Shown here: one piece after another, positions 48,472 through 57,688 of the stretch
How the letters are laid out: every line of letters starts with the position of its first letter
How positions within the stretch are numbered: the stretch's first letter is position 1
Assembly: GCA_021272165.1 (NCBI GenBank)
Contig: JAJSLK010000011.1
Span: forward strand, 1-64,000
Length of the DNA: 64,000 nt
Reading direction: 5' to 3'
Source of the DNA: Methylacidiphilales bacterium
Lineage (GTDB): Bacteria; Verrucomicrobiota; Verrucomicrobiia; Methylacidiphilales; UBA1321
The notes under the pieces: model-generated
Told to the model about the DNA's origin: nothing
The model's input: only the letters and a program-made list of their open reading frames with translations
Databases searched by the model: none
Made by a program: the position numbers and the translations under genes

Positions 48472-50289
48472 ATGCCCGACATAACCTCCTCCTCGGCGCT
48501 GGCAACACAGACCCTGAAGTTGATCGAGTTGGCGCCGCTCGATCCCGAGCCTTGGAAAAAACTGGCGGAAAAGGTGCGGGGCCAGAACGATCCGCTGAGC
48601 ATCAAGAGTCTCGACGTGATCATCGACGGCCTGAACCAGATCAAGGAGACGAAGACTCAGGCGGCGGAAAAGAAGATGCCGTTTCCGCAGATTTCGTCGC
48701 TGTCGCAATCGATGTTCGTCCGGCTTTCGAAGGCTTACAACAGCCCGACGCTGTTGAAGGAAGCAGGGTTGATTTACCTGCGCGACCTGGGGATGCCGAG
48801 CGTGGCATTGCAGCATTTCGAGCGGTCGATGCGCCTGGGTGGCCCGGAGAAGGAACTCCGGCCATTGAGTGAAGCGGCAGCGGTGGCGGCGCAGAAACAG
48901 ATTGCGCTGCAGAACGGGCAGGGAGGGGGTCACTCGGGCATCACGACGGCGCAGCACGCAAAGCCGGTGGCGCCGACCATCATCCGCAAGACGGGCAAGC
49001 TGCTCATGCCGTCGCGGATTGGCCAGACGGCGGCAACGAAGGTGACAACAACGTCGGTCGGCCTGGACAGCGATTTGATTGGCGTCATTCCCGAGACGAT
49101 GCCGGAATGTCTGCAGGAAGCCGATGTGGCGATCAAGGCAGGGAAATTCAAGCGGGCGGAAGCGTTGCTGAAAAAAGCCGAGGAGGAACCGTCGGACAAA
49201 GGGGAAATGTGGCAGGCGTGGACGAACCTGGGACAGGGGTTTTACGACGCGGGGCTGCCTTTGCAGATGGAAGCTTCTTTTGTGGAGGCGCTCAAATACG
49301 CTCCGGATGACCTGGCTTCCCTCTTCAATGTGGCATTGGGGCATCATCTCAACGACAAGTTCGATCTCGCTCTGGAGTCGTACCTGAAGGCGAACCAGGT
49401 TGAGCCGAAGAACCCGAAGGTGTGGTGCAATCTCGGCGTGCTTTATTTCCAGACGGATAAGTATCAGCAGTCGGAGTCAGCCTTCCGCTATGCGACGATG
49501 TCGCAGAACGATTATGCGCGGGCCTGGGACAACCTGGCGGCGGCACTGGGTGCGCAGGACAAGCTCGACGACGCACTGGTGGCCAGTCAAAGGGCGGTTG
49601 AGCTAAAGCCTGATTATCCAGAGGCCTATTTCAAGATGGGGATCATCTATTTCACGCGTAATGAATTCGACAAGGCAATCATCGAGTTTTCGCGTTCGGC
49701 GCAATTGCCGACGCTGACCGCGTACAGCGAGGCGTTCCTGGCCATGACACACGCACGGCTCGATCAGACCGATGCGGCGGAGGCGGCGGTGGTGCGCGCG
49801 GCGAAGGCCGATCTGAAATGCGAGCTGCTCTGGATGGCGTGGAATGAACTGGGGCTATCATGGTATTCGGCGCACAATTACCCCCGCGCTGTGACGGCGT
49901 ACGGCGAGGCGACGATGATCAAGCCGGACGAGTCGGAGGCATGGTTCAACCTGGGCATGAGTTTTCATCAGTTGGGCGATTTGGACGCAGCGAGGGACGC
50001 CTACCAGCAGGCGGTCGATCTGAAACAGTCGATGGCGGGCGCGTGGCACAATCTAGGCATCGTTTGCGCGCAGAAGGAGGATCATCAGGCCGCGATGACG
50101 GCTTTCCGCCACGAGGTCCATTGGGCGCCGGAGAATGTTCGTGCCTGGTACGACCTGGGTGTGACGCTGGAGAAACTTGGTCGCGAGGACGAGGCCAAAT
50201 CGGCCTTCGCGAAGGCCGATTTGCTGGGTCACGCGGTGGCGTTGGAATCGATCTCCCCGGAAGAAACAGCATTGCCTGAAAAAAACTGA
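48472..50289 (+). CDS. Tetratricopeptide repeat protein
   Basis: 605 residues. From about residue 205 onward TPR motifs follow each other: EMWQAWTNLGQGFYDAGLPL, DLASLFNVALGHHLNDKFDL, PKVWCNLGVLYFQTDKYQQS, ARAWDNLAAALGAQDKLDDA, PEAYFKMGIIYFTRNEFDKA, SEAWFNLGMSFHQLGDLDAA and VRAWYDLGVTLEKLGREDEA. The first 200 residues are less regular with a Gly/Lys-rich linker. No signal peptide, so it is probably a cytoplasmic scaffold. Partner unknown. Confidence 0.88.
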   Translation: MPDITSSSALATQTLKLIELAPLDPEPWKKLAEKVRGQNDPLSIKSLDVIIDGLNQIKETKTQAAEKKMPFPQISSLSQSMFVRLSKAYNSPTLLKEAGLIYLRDLGMPSVALQHFERSMRLGGPEKELRPLSEAAAVAAQKQIALQNGQGGGHSGITTAQHAKPVAPTIIRKTGKLLMPSRIGQTAATKVTTTSVGLDSDLIGVIPETMPECLQEADVAIKAGKFKRAEALLKKAEEEPSDKGEMWQAWTNLGQGFYDAGLPLQMEASFVEALKYAPDDLASLFNVALGHHLNDKFDLALESYLKANQVEPKNPKVWCNLGVLYFQTDKYQQSESAFRYATMSQNDYARAWDNLAAALGAQDKLDDALVASQRAVELKPDYPEAYFKMGIIYFTRNEFDKAIIEFSRSAQLPTLTAYSEAFLAMTHARLDQTDAAEAAVVRAAKADLKCELLWMAWNELGLSWYSAHNYPRAVTAYGEATMIKPDESEAWFNLGMSFHQLGDLDAARDAYQQAVDLKQSMAGAWHNLGIVCAQKEDHQAAMTAFRHEVHWAPENVRAWYDLGVTLEKLGREDEAKSAFAKADLLGHAVALESISPEETALPEKN

Positions 50290-50345
50290 CGTTGGGCGGA
50301 AGAGGGGCGCATCCGCATTTTGGAAAAACGATGCCTTGGAATTCT

Positions 50346-50432
50346 GTCATCCTGAGCTTGTCGAAGGATGAGTTGCCAAGGAGGCACGATTATCTTCTGG
50401 AGGCTGATCCCTCGACTGGCTCGGGATGATAG
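50346..50432. repeat. REP-like inverted pair (REPIN-type unit)
   Basis: A copy of GTCATCCTGAGCTTGTCGAA at 50346-50374 faces a diverged inverted copy, CTGATCCCTCGACTGGCTCG plus GGATGAT, at 50404-50432, with a spacer of about 29 bp. The same sequence family frames the GIY-YIG gene at 55,681-56,080. It lies in the gap between the TPR gene and trpD. Confidence 0.75.
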
Positions 50433-50498
50433 AATTTTAAAACCAGACCAGCCCGATTTCCTCTCGGCAGAAAGCGCCGGGACGCGCATGATGGCAAT

Positions 50499-51551
50499 GT
50501 GTTGTCCGATCTCCTTGCCCTCATTCCCCGGCGCTCCCTGACCCCGGAGGAAGTCCGCGTCGCCGCGGGCGAGTTGCTCGGCACCATCGTGTCCGATAAA
50601 ACCAAGGCCGTTTTCCTTCTGGCCTGGGCCCAACGCGGCGAAACCGCCGAAGAACTCGCCGCCTGCGCCGAGGCCTTCCTGCCCCAGGCCGTTGATCCCC
50701 GCGTGCGCGGCTCCTGGAACGGCCAGCCGCTCCTCGACTGCTGCGGCACCGGCGGTGGCGGACTCAATCTCGTCAATATCTCCACCGGCCTCATGTTTCT
50801 CCTGGCCGCCCTGGGCATTCCGGTCGTCAAGCATGGCAATCGCGGCATCACAAAAAAGTCGGGCAGCGCCGACGTGCTCGAGGCCATGGGCATCAAGATC
50901 GACCTCGCGCCCGAACTCCTTCCTGATTGCTTGGAAAAAGTCGGCTGCGCCTTTCTCTTCGCCCCTACCTATCACACCTCTTTCGCCGTCATCGCCCCGG
51001 TCCGCCGCGCGCTCGCCGCGCAGGGGCAACGCACCGTCTTCAATCTCCTTGGCCCGCTGCTCAATCCCGCCCGGCCCGATTCGCGCCTCGTCGGCGTTTT
51101 CAAGCGCGACTACGTCCCGCTCTATCAAAGCGCCCTCGAGAAAATGGCCTGCCCCCGCTTCACCGTCGCCTGCGGTGTGGACGACGAAAGCGGCGTGGCG
51201 CTCGGCGAAGCCAGCGCCCGCGGCGAAACTCTCTTCGGCAGCACGCTCCGCCTTCCAGACGGCTCGCCACTCACCCGCCTGACACAAACACCCGCGCCCC
51301 CGATTCACGAAAAACTCGATTCTCTCCTCGTTCGCAACGCCGATGAAAGCGCCTCGCGGCTCGAAACGATTTTTTCCGGCCAGGAACAAGGCCTTGAACG
51401 CGATATGCTCCTCCTGAACGCCGCCCTTGCCAGTTGGACTCACGGCACCGCCGCTTCGCTCGAAGAAGGTCTCGCCCAAAGCACCGAGGCGCTCGACTCG
51501 GGCCGTGCCCTCGAGCGCCTGAAACGGTACCAGGAATTTTCTCCGTCTTGA
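50499..51551 (+). CDS. trpD: Anthranilate phosphoribosyltransferase (TrpD-like)
   Basis: 350 residues from a GTG. The glycine loop reads DCCGTGGGGLNLVNISTGLM in place of the usual GTGGDxxxTFNIST, and the next helix has VKHGNRGITKKSGSADVLEA, matching KHGNR-S-x-x-SGSADxLE with a local Ser-to-Gly/Thr change. The phosphate site NLLGPLLNPARP is standard. It joins anthranilate to PRPP in tryptophan synthesis. The motif changes leave room for a TrpD2-type paralogue. No other trp gene is adjacent. Confidence 0.82.
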   Translation: MLSDLLALIPRRSLTPEEVRVAAGELLGTIVSDKTKAVFLLAWAQRGETAEELAACAEAFLPQAVDPRVRGSWNGQPLLDCCGTGGGGLNLVNISTGLMFLLAALGIPVVKHGNRGITKKSGSADVLEAMGIKIDLAPELLPDCLEKVGCAFLFAPTYHTSFAVIAPVRRALAAQGQRTVFNLLGPLLNPARPDSRLVGVFKRDYVPLYQSALEKMACPRFTVACGVDDESGVALGEASARGETLFGSTLRLPDGSPLTRLTQTPAPPIHEKLDSLLVRNADESASRLETIFSGQEQGLERDMLLLNAALASWTHGTAASLEEGLAQSTEALDSGRALERLKRYQEFSPS

Positions 51552-51555
51552 TCCG

Positions 51556-52155
51556 ATGCGTCCCTTTTACCGCTTCTCCTACAATCTCGTCGGGCTCGAA
51601 CTGCTCCTGCACCGCATCCGGATCGAAGGCCGCGAAAACGTCCCTGCCGGCGGCTGTCTGATCGTCTCCAACCATGTCAGCTACATGGATCCCACCACCG
51701 TCGGCTGGGCGGTTGCCCGCGAGATTTATTACCTCGGCCGCAAGACCCTCTTCAAACCGCCCATCGGCAATTGGCTCATGCCCATGTGCAACGTCCTTCC
51801 CATTGACCGCGATGGCCACGACATCTCCGGACTGCGCCGCATCATCCGCATGCTGAAGGAAGGGCACAGCGTTCTCCTTTTTCCCGAAGGCACCCGGTCG
51901 CCCGACGGAAATCTCCAGCCGGCTGAACCCGGCGCGGGCTTGATCGCACTCAAGGCCGGCGTTCCGGTCCTGCCCGCACGCGTCTTCGGCACCTACGAGT
52001 CCCTTTCCCGCCACATGAAGCGGCTCCATTTCCACCCCATCCGCGTCGTCATCGGCCGGCCCTACACGCCCACCGTTCCCGAAGGCATGCGCGAAAAGGA
52101 GGCCTACGGCCCCGTCGCGCAGGAAATGATGCGGCAGATTGCCGCTCTGAAATAA
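51556..52155 (+). CDS. plsC: 1-acyl-glycerol-3-phosphate acyltransferase
   Basis: 199 residues. The acyltransferase motifs are in order: NHVSYMDPTTVG (HX4D), PIDRDGHD, LLFPEGTRSPDG and a VLPARVFGTYE region. It adds the second acyl chain to lysophosphatidate in the inner membrane. It starts 4 bp after trpD, so they are one unit. Confidence 0.92.
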   Translation: MRPFYRFSYNLVGLELLLHRIRIEGRENVPAGGCLIVSNHVSYMDPTTVGWAVAREIYYLGRKTLFKPPIGNWLMPMCNVLPIDRDGHDISGLRRIIRMLKEGHSVLLFPEGTRSPDGNLQPAEPGAGLIALKAGVPVLPARVFGTYESLSRHMKRLHFHPIRVVIGRPYTPTVPEGMREKEAYGPVAQEMMRQIAALK

Positions 52156-52268
52156 GGCAAAATGACGAGTACCCGGCGTACCCTACATAACTTTAAGACA
52201 TCGTCGCTTTACAACCGCATCAACTCGAGGTTGGCTTAAGGACTCCCATCCCAAGTCCTGATTCCTGC

Positions 52269-53966
52269 ATGTTTTCTCTCCGTCGCCTTCTCGCCAGCCT
52301 TGTGGCGATCCAGCTTTCCATCCTGCCCCTTTTTGCCGCGCACACGGATGCGGTTACCCCGCCGTCCGGCCCTGGCAGCACTGGCATTCCGCCTGTCGCT
52401 CCACCCGTCGCCACTCCTCCGGCCAATCCCCTTCCCGCCGCCGTCGCTCCCGTCACTGCCGCCCCGGCACCCGCGCCCAATCCCCGGACCAACAGCCTTT
52501 CCCTCCCCGTCGGCATGCCCCTGCCCGAAGGCTCCGAGCCCGAAAAATCGGTCGTCCAGATCTTCACCTCCTTCCAGGAACCCAATTGGGCCGCGCCCTG
52601 GATTTTCGATCAACCCCACATGGCCTCCGGTACCGGCTTCGTCATCGATGGCAATCGCATCATGACCAATGCGCACGTCGTCGCCTTCACCAAGCAGCTT
52701 CTCGTCCGGCGCTACCACGATCCCCAGCGTTACTTCGCCCGCGTCGAATTCGTCGCCCACGACATCGATCTCGCCGTCCTTAAAATCATCGATCCCTACA
52801 CCGGTAAGGACGATCCCAGCTTCTTCAAGGACATGAAGCCTCTCGTCTTGGGCCCGCTGCCCAAGGTCCGATCCACCGTCGTCACTTATGGCTTCCCCGC
52901 TGGCGGCCAGCAGATTTCCTATACGCGCGGCGTCGTCTCACGCATCGAAGTGCAGGGCTACGTCCACATTGGCAACCGAGCTTTTCTTGCCGTTCAGACC
53001 GACGCCGCCATCAACCCCGGCAACAGCGGCGGCCCCGTCATCCAGGACGACAAGGTCGTCGGCGTCGCCTTCGAGGGCACCCACGCGCTCGAAAACACCG
53101 GCTATTTCATTCCCACCATCATCATCCATCACTTCCTCGAGGACATCAAAGACGGCACCTATGACGGCGTGCCTGAGGCCGGACTCGAACTCGCCAATCT
53201 CCAGAATCCCGCCTTCCGCCACATGTTGAAGCTCCCCGACGACAGCAAGCGCGGCGTTCGCGTCGACCAGGTCCTCGACATTCCCAGCACCCAGGCGCTC
53301 CTCAAGCCCAACGACGTCATCATGCAGGTCGGCGATTATCCTGTCGACGAGGACGGCACCATCACCTATGAGGGCAATACCGTCGGCGTCTCCGTCGCCA
53401 TTGACCTCGCCCAGAACAACGACATCGTCCCGCTTAAGGTCTGGCGCGACGGCAAAATGATCGACGTTCCGCTTCCGGTAAAGGTCTACAAGGACGATTA
53501 CCGTCAGGGCAACCAGTACGACGTCCTGCCGTCCTACTACATCTACGGCGGTCTCGTCTTCACACCCCTTTCCCTCGATTACCTCAAGACCTTCGGCAAC
53601 AACTGGGCCGACTCAGCCGGGCGCGAGCTGATCTACGAACTCGCCTATCGCCATATCGAGGACCCCAAACACTGGCGCCCCGAGCCCGTCGTCCTCGCCT
53701 CCATCCTCGATCATCCCGTCAACGCCAACTTTACCGTCCGCGGTCAAACCATGGTCGACAAAATCAACGGCATCCGCATTGAGCGGCTCAGCGACGTGCC
53801 CAAGGCCTTCGCCGCCACCCAGGGCTCAGATGCCATCATCGAATTCCTCCCCGACCATCACTTCGAAGTCATCCGCAAGGACGACGCCGAAAAAGCCAAC
53901 TCCGACATCCTGAATACCTATAGCGTCATGGACCTCAACGGCGTGCTCGCGCCCAGCCGCCTATGA
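52269..53966 (+). CDS. HtrA/Deg-like serine protease with PDZ domains
   Basis: 565 residues. A signal peptide (LLASLVAIQLSILPLFAA) and a Pro/Ala-rich linker to about residue 75 lead to a trypsin-like domain with a complete triad: His136 in TNAHVV, Asp167 in DIDLAVL and Ser253 in NPGNSGGPV. Two PDZ-like regions follow (NDVIMQVGDYPVDEDGTI around 340 and DKINGIRIERLSDVPKAFA near the end). Periplasmic. Its stop overlaps the start of a non-catalytic paralogue. Confidence 0.92.
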   Translation: MFSLRRLLASLVAIQLSILPLFAAHTDAVTPPSGPGSTGIPPVAPPVATPPANPLPAAVAPVTAAPAPAPNPRTNSLSLPVGMPLPEGSEPEKSVVQIFTSFQEPNWAAPWIFDQPHMASGTGFVIDGNRIMTNAHVVAFTKQLLVRRYHDPQRYFARVEFVAHDIDLAVLKIIDPYTGKDDPSFFKDMKPLVLGPLPKVRSTVVTYGFPAGGQQISYTRGVVSRIEVQGYVHIGNRAFLAVQTDAAINPGNSGGPVIQDDKVVGVAFEGTHALENTGYFIPTIIIHHFLEDIKDGTYDGVPEAGLELANLQNPAFRHMLKLPDDSKRGVRVDQVLDIPSTQALLKPNDVIMQVGDYPVDEDGTITYEGNTVGVSVAIDLAQNNDIVPLKVWRDGKMIDVPLPVKVYKDDYRQGNQYDVLPSYYIYGGLVFTPLSLDYLKTFGNNWADSAGRELIYELAYRHIEDPKHWRPEPVVLASILDHPVNANFTVRGQTMVDKINGIRIERLSDVPKAFAATQGSDAIIEFLPDHHFEVIRKDDAEKANSDILNTYSVMDLNGVLAPSRL

Positions 53967-55531
53967 ACCGATTCACCCTTCTGCCCAAACTCGCGTTCCT
54001 CTGCTCGGCCGCTCTCGTCCTGACCCATTGCAACCAAGCCCCAGCCCCTTCTGCCACCACACCCAAGCCGGACGACAACTCGTCCACCACCGATGCCTTC
54101 AGCTGGGATAACGCCATCGTCCAAATCGAAGTCACCAGCAAGGCCTACAACTACATTCAGCCCTGGGCCCGCAGCGAACAGAAGGTCTACAAAACCGGCG
54201 TCGTCATCTCCGGCCACCAGATCATCACCACCGCCGACGGTCTCTCAGACCAGACTCTGATCCGGCTTAAAAAACAGGGCGAGGGCCTCTTCAGCCTCGG
54301 CTCCGTGGTCTGGATCGATTACCAGGCCAACCTCGCTGCCATCACTACCAACGAAAAGGATTTCTGGACCGGCCTTCAACCCGCCAGCCTCGCCGATCCC
54401 GTGCCCATCACCGGCCAGGTCCGCGTCCTTCGCTGGCGCGACGATGCGCTCGAAAACCGCCAGGGCGAGATCGAGCAGATGACCGTCGACAATTCCGCCC
54501 TCAGCTACGTCTCCGTGCCCGTCCTGAAAATAGATTCCACCATCTCCAATGCCGGCTATGGCGAGGCCATCGTCCTCGGCAACAAGCTCGTCGGCCTCGC
54601 CTGCCAGCAGGGCGGCGACGCCATCACCGCCGTCCCCTCCGCCTTCATCGATTCCATCCTTCAGGCCCGCGCCGCCAATAAATATACTGGCCTCGGCTAT
54701 TTCGATTTCACCTGGGACCCGCCCAAGAATCCCCTCTGCCTCGATTACCTCAAGCTCCCCGGCCCGGCCCGCGGCGTCATCGTCAAGGAAATCGGCCTCA
54801 AGCCCGGCGTCGAATCACCCGTCAAACCCCGCGACGTCCTGCTCCAGATCGACGGCTTCGACATCGACGCCGACGGCAACTACCACGATCCCGATTACAA
54901 AAAACTCTCGCTCGAAAATCTCTCCTCTCGCGGCAAATGGGCCGGCATGGACTGCCATTTCAAGATCTGGCGCGATGGCCAGGAAATGGACATCACCTAC
55001 AAGCTCCCCAAAGCCGAATATACCGACGACCTTGTCCCCATGGAATCGTTCGACCAGGACCCCGAATATGTCCTGACGGGCGGATTCGTCTTCGTTCCGC
55101 TGACCGAAGATTACCTCCGCAGTTGGGGCGCCGACTGGCGCCAGCACGCTCCTTTCCGCCTCTCCTACTATGAGCTGGACAAGGTGCGGCCCGACCGCCC
55201 CCAGCGCGTCGTCCTCTCCCAGGTCCTGCCCAACGAGGTCAACATCGGCTACGAAAATCTTCGCAACGCCATCATCGACGAAATCAACGGCATCAAGATC
55301 AAGCAGCTCGCCGACATCCCCGTCGCCCTCAAGTCGCCTGTCGGCGGCTTTCACATCTTCAAATTCGCCACCGGCGAAACGGTCAAGGAAGCCGTCCTCG
55401 ATGCCAACACGCTTGACGAGGCCAATCAGCAAATCATGGCCCGGTATCACATCCCCACCGACCACGTCCTCCATTCCGAAACCGCTTCCGCCGACGACGC
55501 GATCACCAATACCACCTCCACGCAGAAATAA
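53963..55531 (+). CDS. Protease-like lipoprotein without catalytic triad (pseudoprotease)
   Basis: 522 residues, paralogous to the preceding protease through its length. Where that enzyme has TNAHVV, DLAVL and GNSGG, this one has TTADGL (Asp92 for His), NLAAI (Asn123 for Asp) and SNAGYGEA (no Ser), so it cannot be a serine protease of this kind. The PDZ-type segments are kept (RDVLLQIDGFDIDADGNY, DEINGIKIKQLADIPVAL). The N-terminus ends in LVLTHC, a lipobox-like site with an unusual His before Cys23. ATGA overlap with the protease gene suggests the two act together. Confidence 0.85.
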   Translation: MNRFTLLPKLAFLCSAALVLTHCNQAPAPSATTPKPDDNSSTTDAFSWDNAIVQIEVTSKAYNYIQPWARSEQKVYKTGVVISGHQIITTADGLSDQTLIRLKKQGEGLFSLGSVVWIDYQANLAAITTNEKDFWTGLQPASLADPVPITGQVRVLRWRDDALENRQGEIEQMTVDNSALSYVSVPVLKIDSTISNAGYGEAIVLGNKLVGLACQQGGDAITAVPSAFIDSILQARAANKYTGLGYFDFTWDPPKNPLCLDYLKLPGPARGVIVKEIGLKPGVESPVKPRDVLLQIDGFDIDADGNYHDPDYKKLSLENLSSRGKWAGMDCHFKIWRDGQEMDITYKLPKAEYTDDLVPMESFDQDPEYVLTGGFVFVPLTEDYLRSWGADWRQHAPFRLSYYELDKVRPDRPQRVVLSQVLPNEVNIGYENLRNAIIDEINGIKIKQLADIPVALKSPVGGFHIFKFATGETVKEAVLDANTLDEANQQIMARYHIPTDHVLHSETASADDAITNTTSTQK

Positions 55532-55680
55532 GTACCCGCCACAGGCACCAGGGTATTTGAGGTAGCCGAGCCGCCGATGTCCCCATCGGCGGAACGTCCC
55601 ACCGGCTAAAATCCCTCTGGCGGCGCCCCACGTTTACTTTTGAATTCAGTTTGCTTTGTTGAAATCTTATTTTAAAAGCC

Positions 55681-55710
55681 CGTCATCCTGAGCTTGTCGA
55701 GGGATCAGTT
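55681..55710 (+). repeat. REP-like repeat, left copy flanking the GIY-YIG gene
   Basis: Thirty bases beginning CGTCATCCTGAGCTTGTCGA. Its inverse at 56051-56080 differs by one base. The left copy touches the 3' end of the minus-strand GIY-YIG gene. Confidence 0.85.
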
Positions 55711-56031
55711 CAGTCAGCTTTTTCAGGCAGGTCCATCATGCCAGCCTTCCAATCGTCCAGCAGATTTCTCCATGACGGATTTAGGCTTCTAATCAACACT
55801 TTTTTCTTTTCCCTCCTCCATCCCTTTAGTTGCTTTTCCCGGGCAATAGCCTCACGCGGCGTGGGATAATTTTCGTAGTAGACGAGTCTGTCCAAATTGT
55901 ATCGTGCCACGAAGCCGGAAGGCGCCCGTTCCCGGACATGCATCAAAGATGCGTCCGTCGAGACTATTTGTTACGCCGATATACAATACCTGCGAGTTGT
56001 TCGATAGGACATAGACGAAATAATCGCGCAT
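55710..56031 (-). pseudogene. GIY-YIG nuclease gene, frameshifted
   Basis: The N-terminal part from the ATG at 56031 reads MRDYFVYVLSNNSQVLYIGV then TNSLDGRIF, the GIY-YIG core (YVLS and LYIGVTN). About position 55955 the frame must change to continue as MHVRERAPSGFVARYNLDRL, VYYENYPTPREAIAREKQLK and GWRREKKKVLI, the normal second half with its EKQLKGWRR motif. One base too many near GATGCATG explains it. Apart from that the gene is full length (about 105 residues). UvrC-like YhbQ family. Flanked on both sides by inverted REP-like repeats. A sequencing error cannot be excluded. Confidence 0.8.
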
Positions 56032-56050
56032 TCGTCAAAGGCTGAAACCG

Positions 56051-56080
56051 AACTGATCCCTCGACAAGCTCGGGATGACG
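56051..56080 (-). repeat. REP-like repeat, right copy flanking the GIY-YIG gene
   Basis: AACTGATCCCTCGACAAGCT plus CGGGATGACG, the inverse of 55681-55710 with one mismatch in 30. It lies 20 bp before the GIY-YIG start codon, and 66 bp before leuB on the other strand. Confidence 0.85.
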
Positions 56081-56145
56081 AATTATTTATTCAAATAATT
56101 CCGTTAATTCCGTTCCAAATTTCGTCATTCCGTTAAAATTGCTTT

Positions 56146-57228
56146 ATGAACACCTACAAAATCGCCGTCCTCGCGGGGGACGGCATCGGCCCCGAAGTCA
56201 TGGCCGTGGGACTCGATGTCCTCCGGGCCACCGCCAAGCGTTTTGGTTTCCAGATCGAGTCGAAGGATTATGCCGTCGGCGGCGCGGCGATTGACCAGTT
56301 CGACAACGCTCTTCCGCCCCACACGCTGGAAGGTTGCCGCGAGGCGCAGGCGATTTACTTCGGCTCCATCGGCGGTCCGAAATGGGAAAGCCTGCCGGCG
56401 AACAAACAGCCGGAACGGGCGGCGCTGCTGCCGTTGCGGAAACATTTCGGCCTGTATGCGAACCTGCGCCCCGCGAAATGTTACCCGGGCCTGCTCCACG
56501 CCTCACCGATCAAGTCGGAGTGGATTCCCGACGGCTTCGATCTCCTGGTTGTGCGCGAACTAACCGGCGGGCTTTACTTCGGCCAGCCGAAACAGACGGT
56601 AGCAATAGAGGGTGGCGAGAAAGCGGTCGACACGATGGTTTACGAAACGAAGGAAATCGAGCGGATCACGCACGTCGCCTTCAAGGCGGCGCAACTCCGG
56701 TGCAAGCGGGTGACGCTGATCGACAAGGCCAACGTGCTCGAGACCAGCCTGCTCTGGCGCAAGACGGTGAAAGCCATCGCGCCGAAGTATCCCGACGTAA
56801 CGCTGGAATTCATGTACGTCGACAACGCGGCGATGCAGTTGGTGCGGAAGCCGCAGCAGTTCGACGTGATGTTGTGTGAAAATCTTTTCGGCGATATCAT
56901 CAGCGACGAGGCTGCGGCGACAGTCGGTTCGCTCGGACTGCTGCCGAGCGCCTCGCTGGCGGATGGCGCGTTCGGTCTTTACGAGCCGAGCGGCGGATCG
57001 GCGCCCGATATCGCCGGCAAGGGCATTGCGAACCCGATCGCGCAGATTCTTTCCGGCGCGCTGATGCTCCGCTATTCGTTCCAGGAAAATGCCGCAGCGG
57101 TGGCCATCGAAAAGGCGGTGGAATCGGCCCTGGCCGATGGCTATCGCACGGCCGACCTGACCCGGCCCGGCGAGACGTCGATTTCGACCGTCGCCATGGG
57201 CGAGGCGATCAAGGACCGCCTCGGCTGA
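56146..57228 (+). CDS. leuB: 3-isopropylmalate dehydrogenase
   Basis: 360 residues. It begins [20 protein letters not shown], has [12 protein letters not shown], the metal-binding [20 protein letters not shown] and the [30 protein letters not shown] signature. It carries out the NAD-dependent oxidative decarboxylation step of leucine synthesis. No leuA, leuC or leuD adjoins it. A terminator follows. Confidence 0.97.
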   Translation: MNTYKIAVLAGDGIGPEVMAVGLDVLRATAKRFGFQIESKDYAVGGAAIDQFDNALPPHTLEGCREAQAIYFGSIGGPKWESLPANKQPERAALLPLRKHFGLYANLRPAKCYPGLLHASPIKSEWIPDGFDLLVVRELTGGLYFGQPKQTVAIEGGEKAVDTMVYETKEIERITHVAFKAAQLRCKRVTLIDKANVLETSLLWRKTVKAIAPKYPDVTLEFMYVDNAAMQLVRKPQQFDVMLCENLFGDIISDEAAATVGSLGLLPSASLADGAFGLYEPSGGSAPDIAGKGIANPIAQILSGALMLRYSFQENAAAVAIEKAVESALADGYRTADLTRPGETSISTVAMGEAIKDRLG

Positions 57229-57240
57229 TTCCCAAAATAG

Positions 57241-57277
57241 CATCGGCCACAGGATGAGTCCCACGGCCGATGTTTTT
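57241..57277 (+). terminator. Rho-independent terminator of leuB
   Basis: CATCGGCC and GGCCGATG form an 8-bp perfect stem with a 16-nt loop, followed by five Ts. It starts 13 bp after the leuB stop codon. Confidence 0.85.
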
Positions 57278-57289
57278 CCGGGTCAATCG

Positions 57290-57520
57290 TTAGATATTGA
57301 CCCAAATCCGGACGCCGTTGTCATTCTCCCGCCAGTAGCCACGATGATCGTGGTAATAGATGAAGTGATGATAGGCGTGGTGGTTATCCCAGTAACCGCG
57401 GTCATTGTGCGACCAGGCGTCGTGGTCCGCCCGGGCCGTGTTAGTGGCGGCGAGGGTAAGGAATATAAACGAGCCCAGAATGATCAGACTACGGGGAACG
57501 TATTGGACAATAGTTTTCAT
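57290..57520 (-). CDS. Small secreted His/Tyr/Asp-rich protein
   Basis: 76 residues from the ATG at 57520. A signal peptide (SLIILGSFIFLTLAATNTARA) is followed by a short mature part dense in His, Tyr, Trp and Asp (DHDAWSHNDRGYWDNHHAYH). It could bind metals, but this is only from composition. It faces leuB and its terminator. No family is recognised. Confidence 0.6.
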   Translation of the reverse strand: MKTIVQYVPRSLIILGSFIFLTLAATNTARADHDAWSHNDRGYWDNHHAYHHFIYYHDHRGYWRENDNGVRIWVNI

Positions 57521-57688
57521 GCCTAGAAAGAGGCATGGGGTGTGCCATCGCGAATTCAATCATCGCAAGAGTCTTTATGATAGCTGGTTATAGATTCTAA
57601 TAAGAACGGCACGCTTTCCAGCCTCCTCACATTGCACGGCCGTGTTCAAGGCAGGACGGCAAGATGCAATTCAGCGAACCTATCGTAG

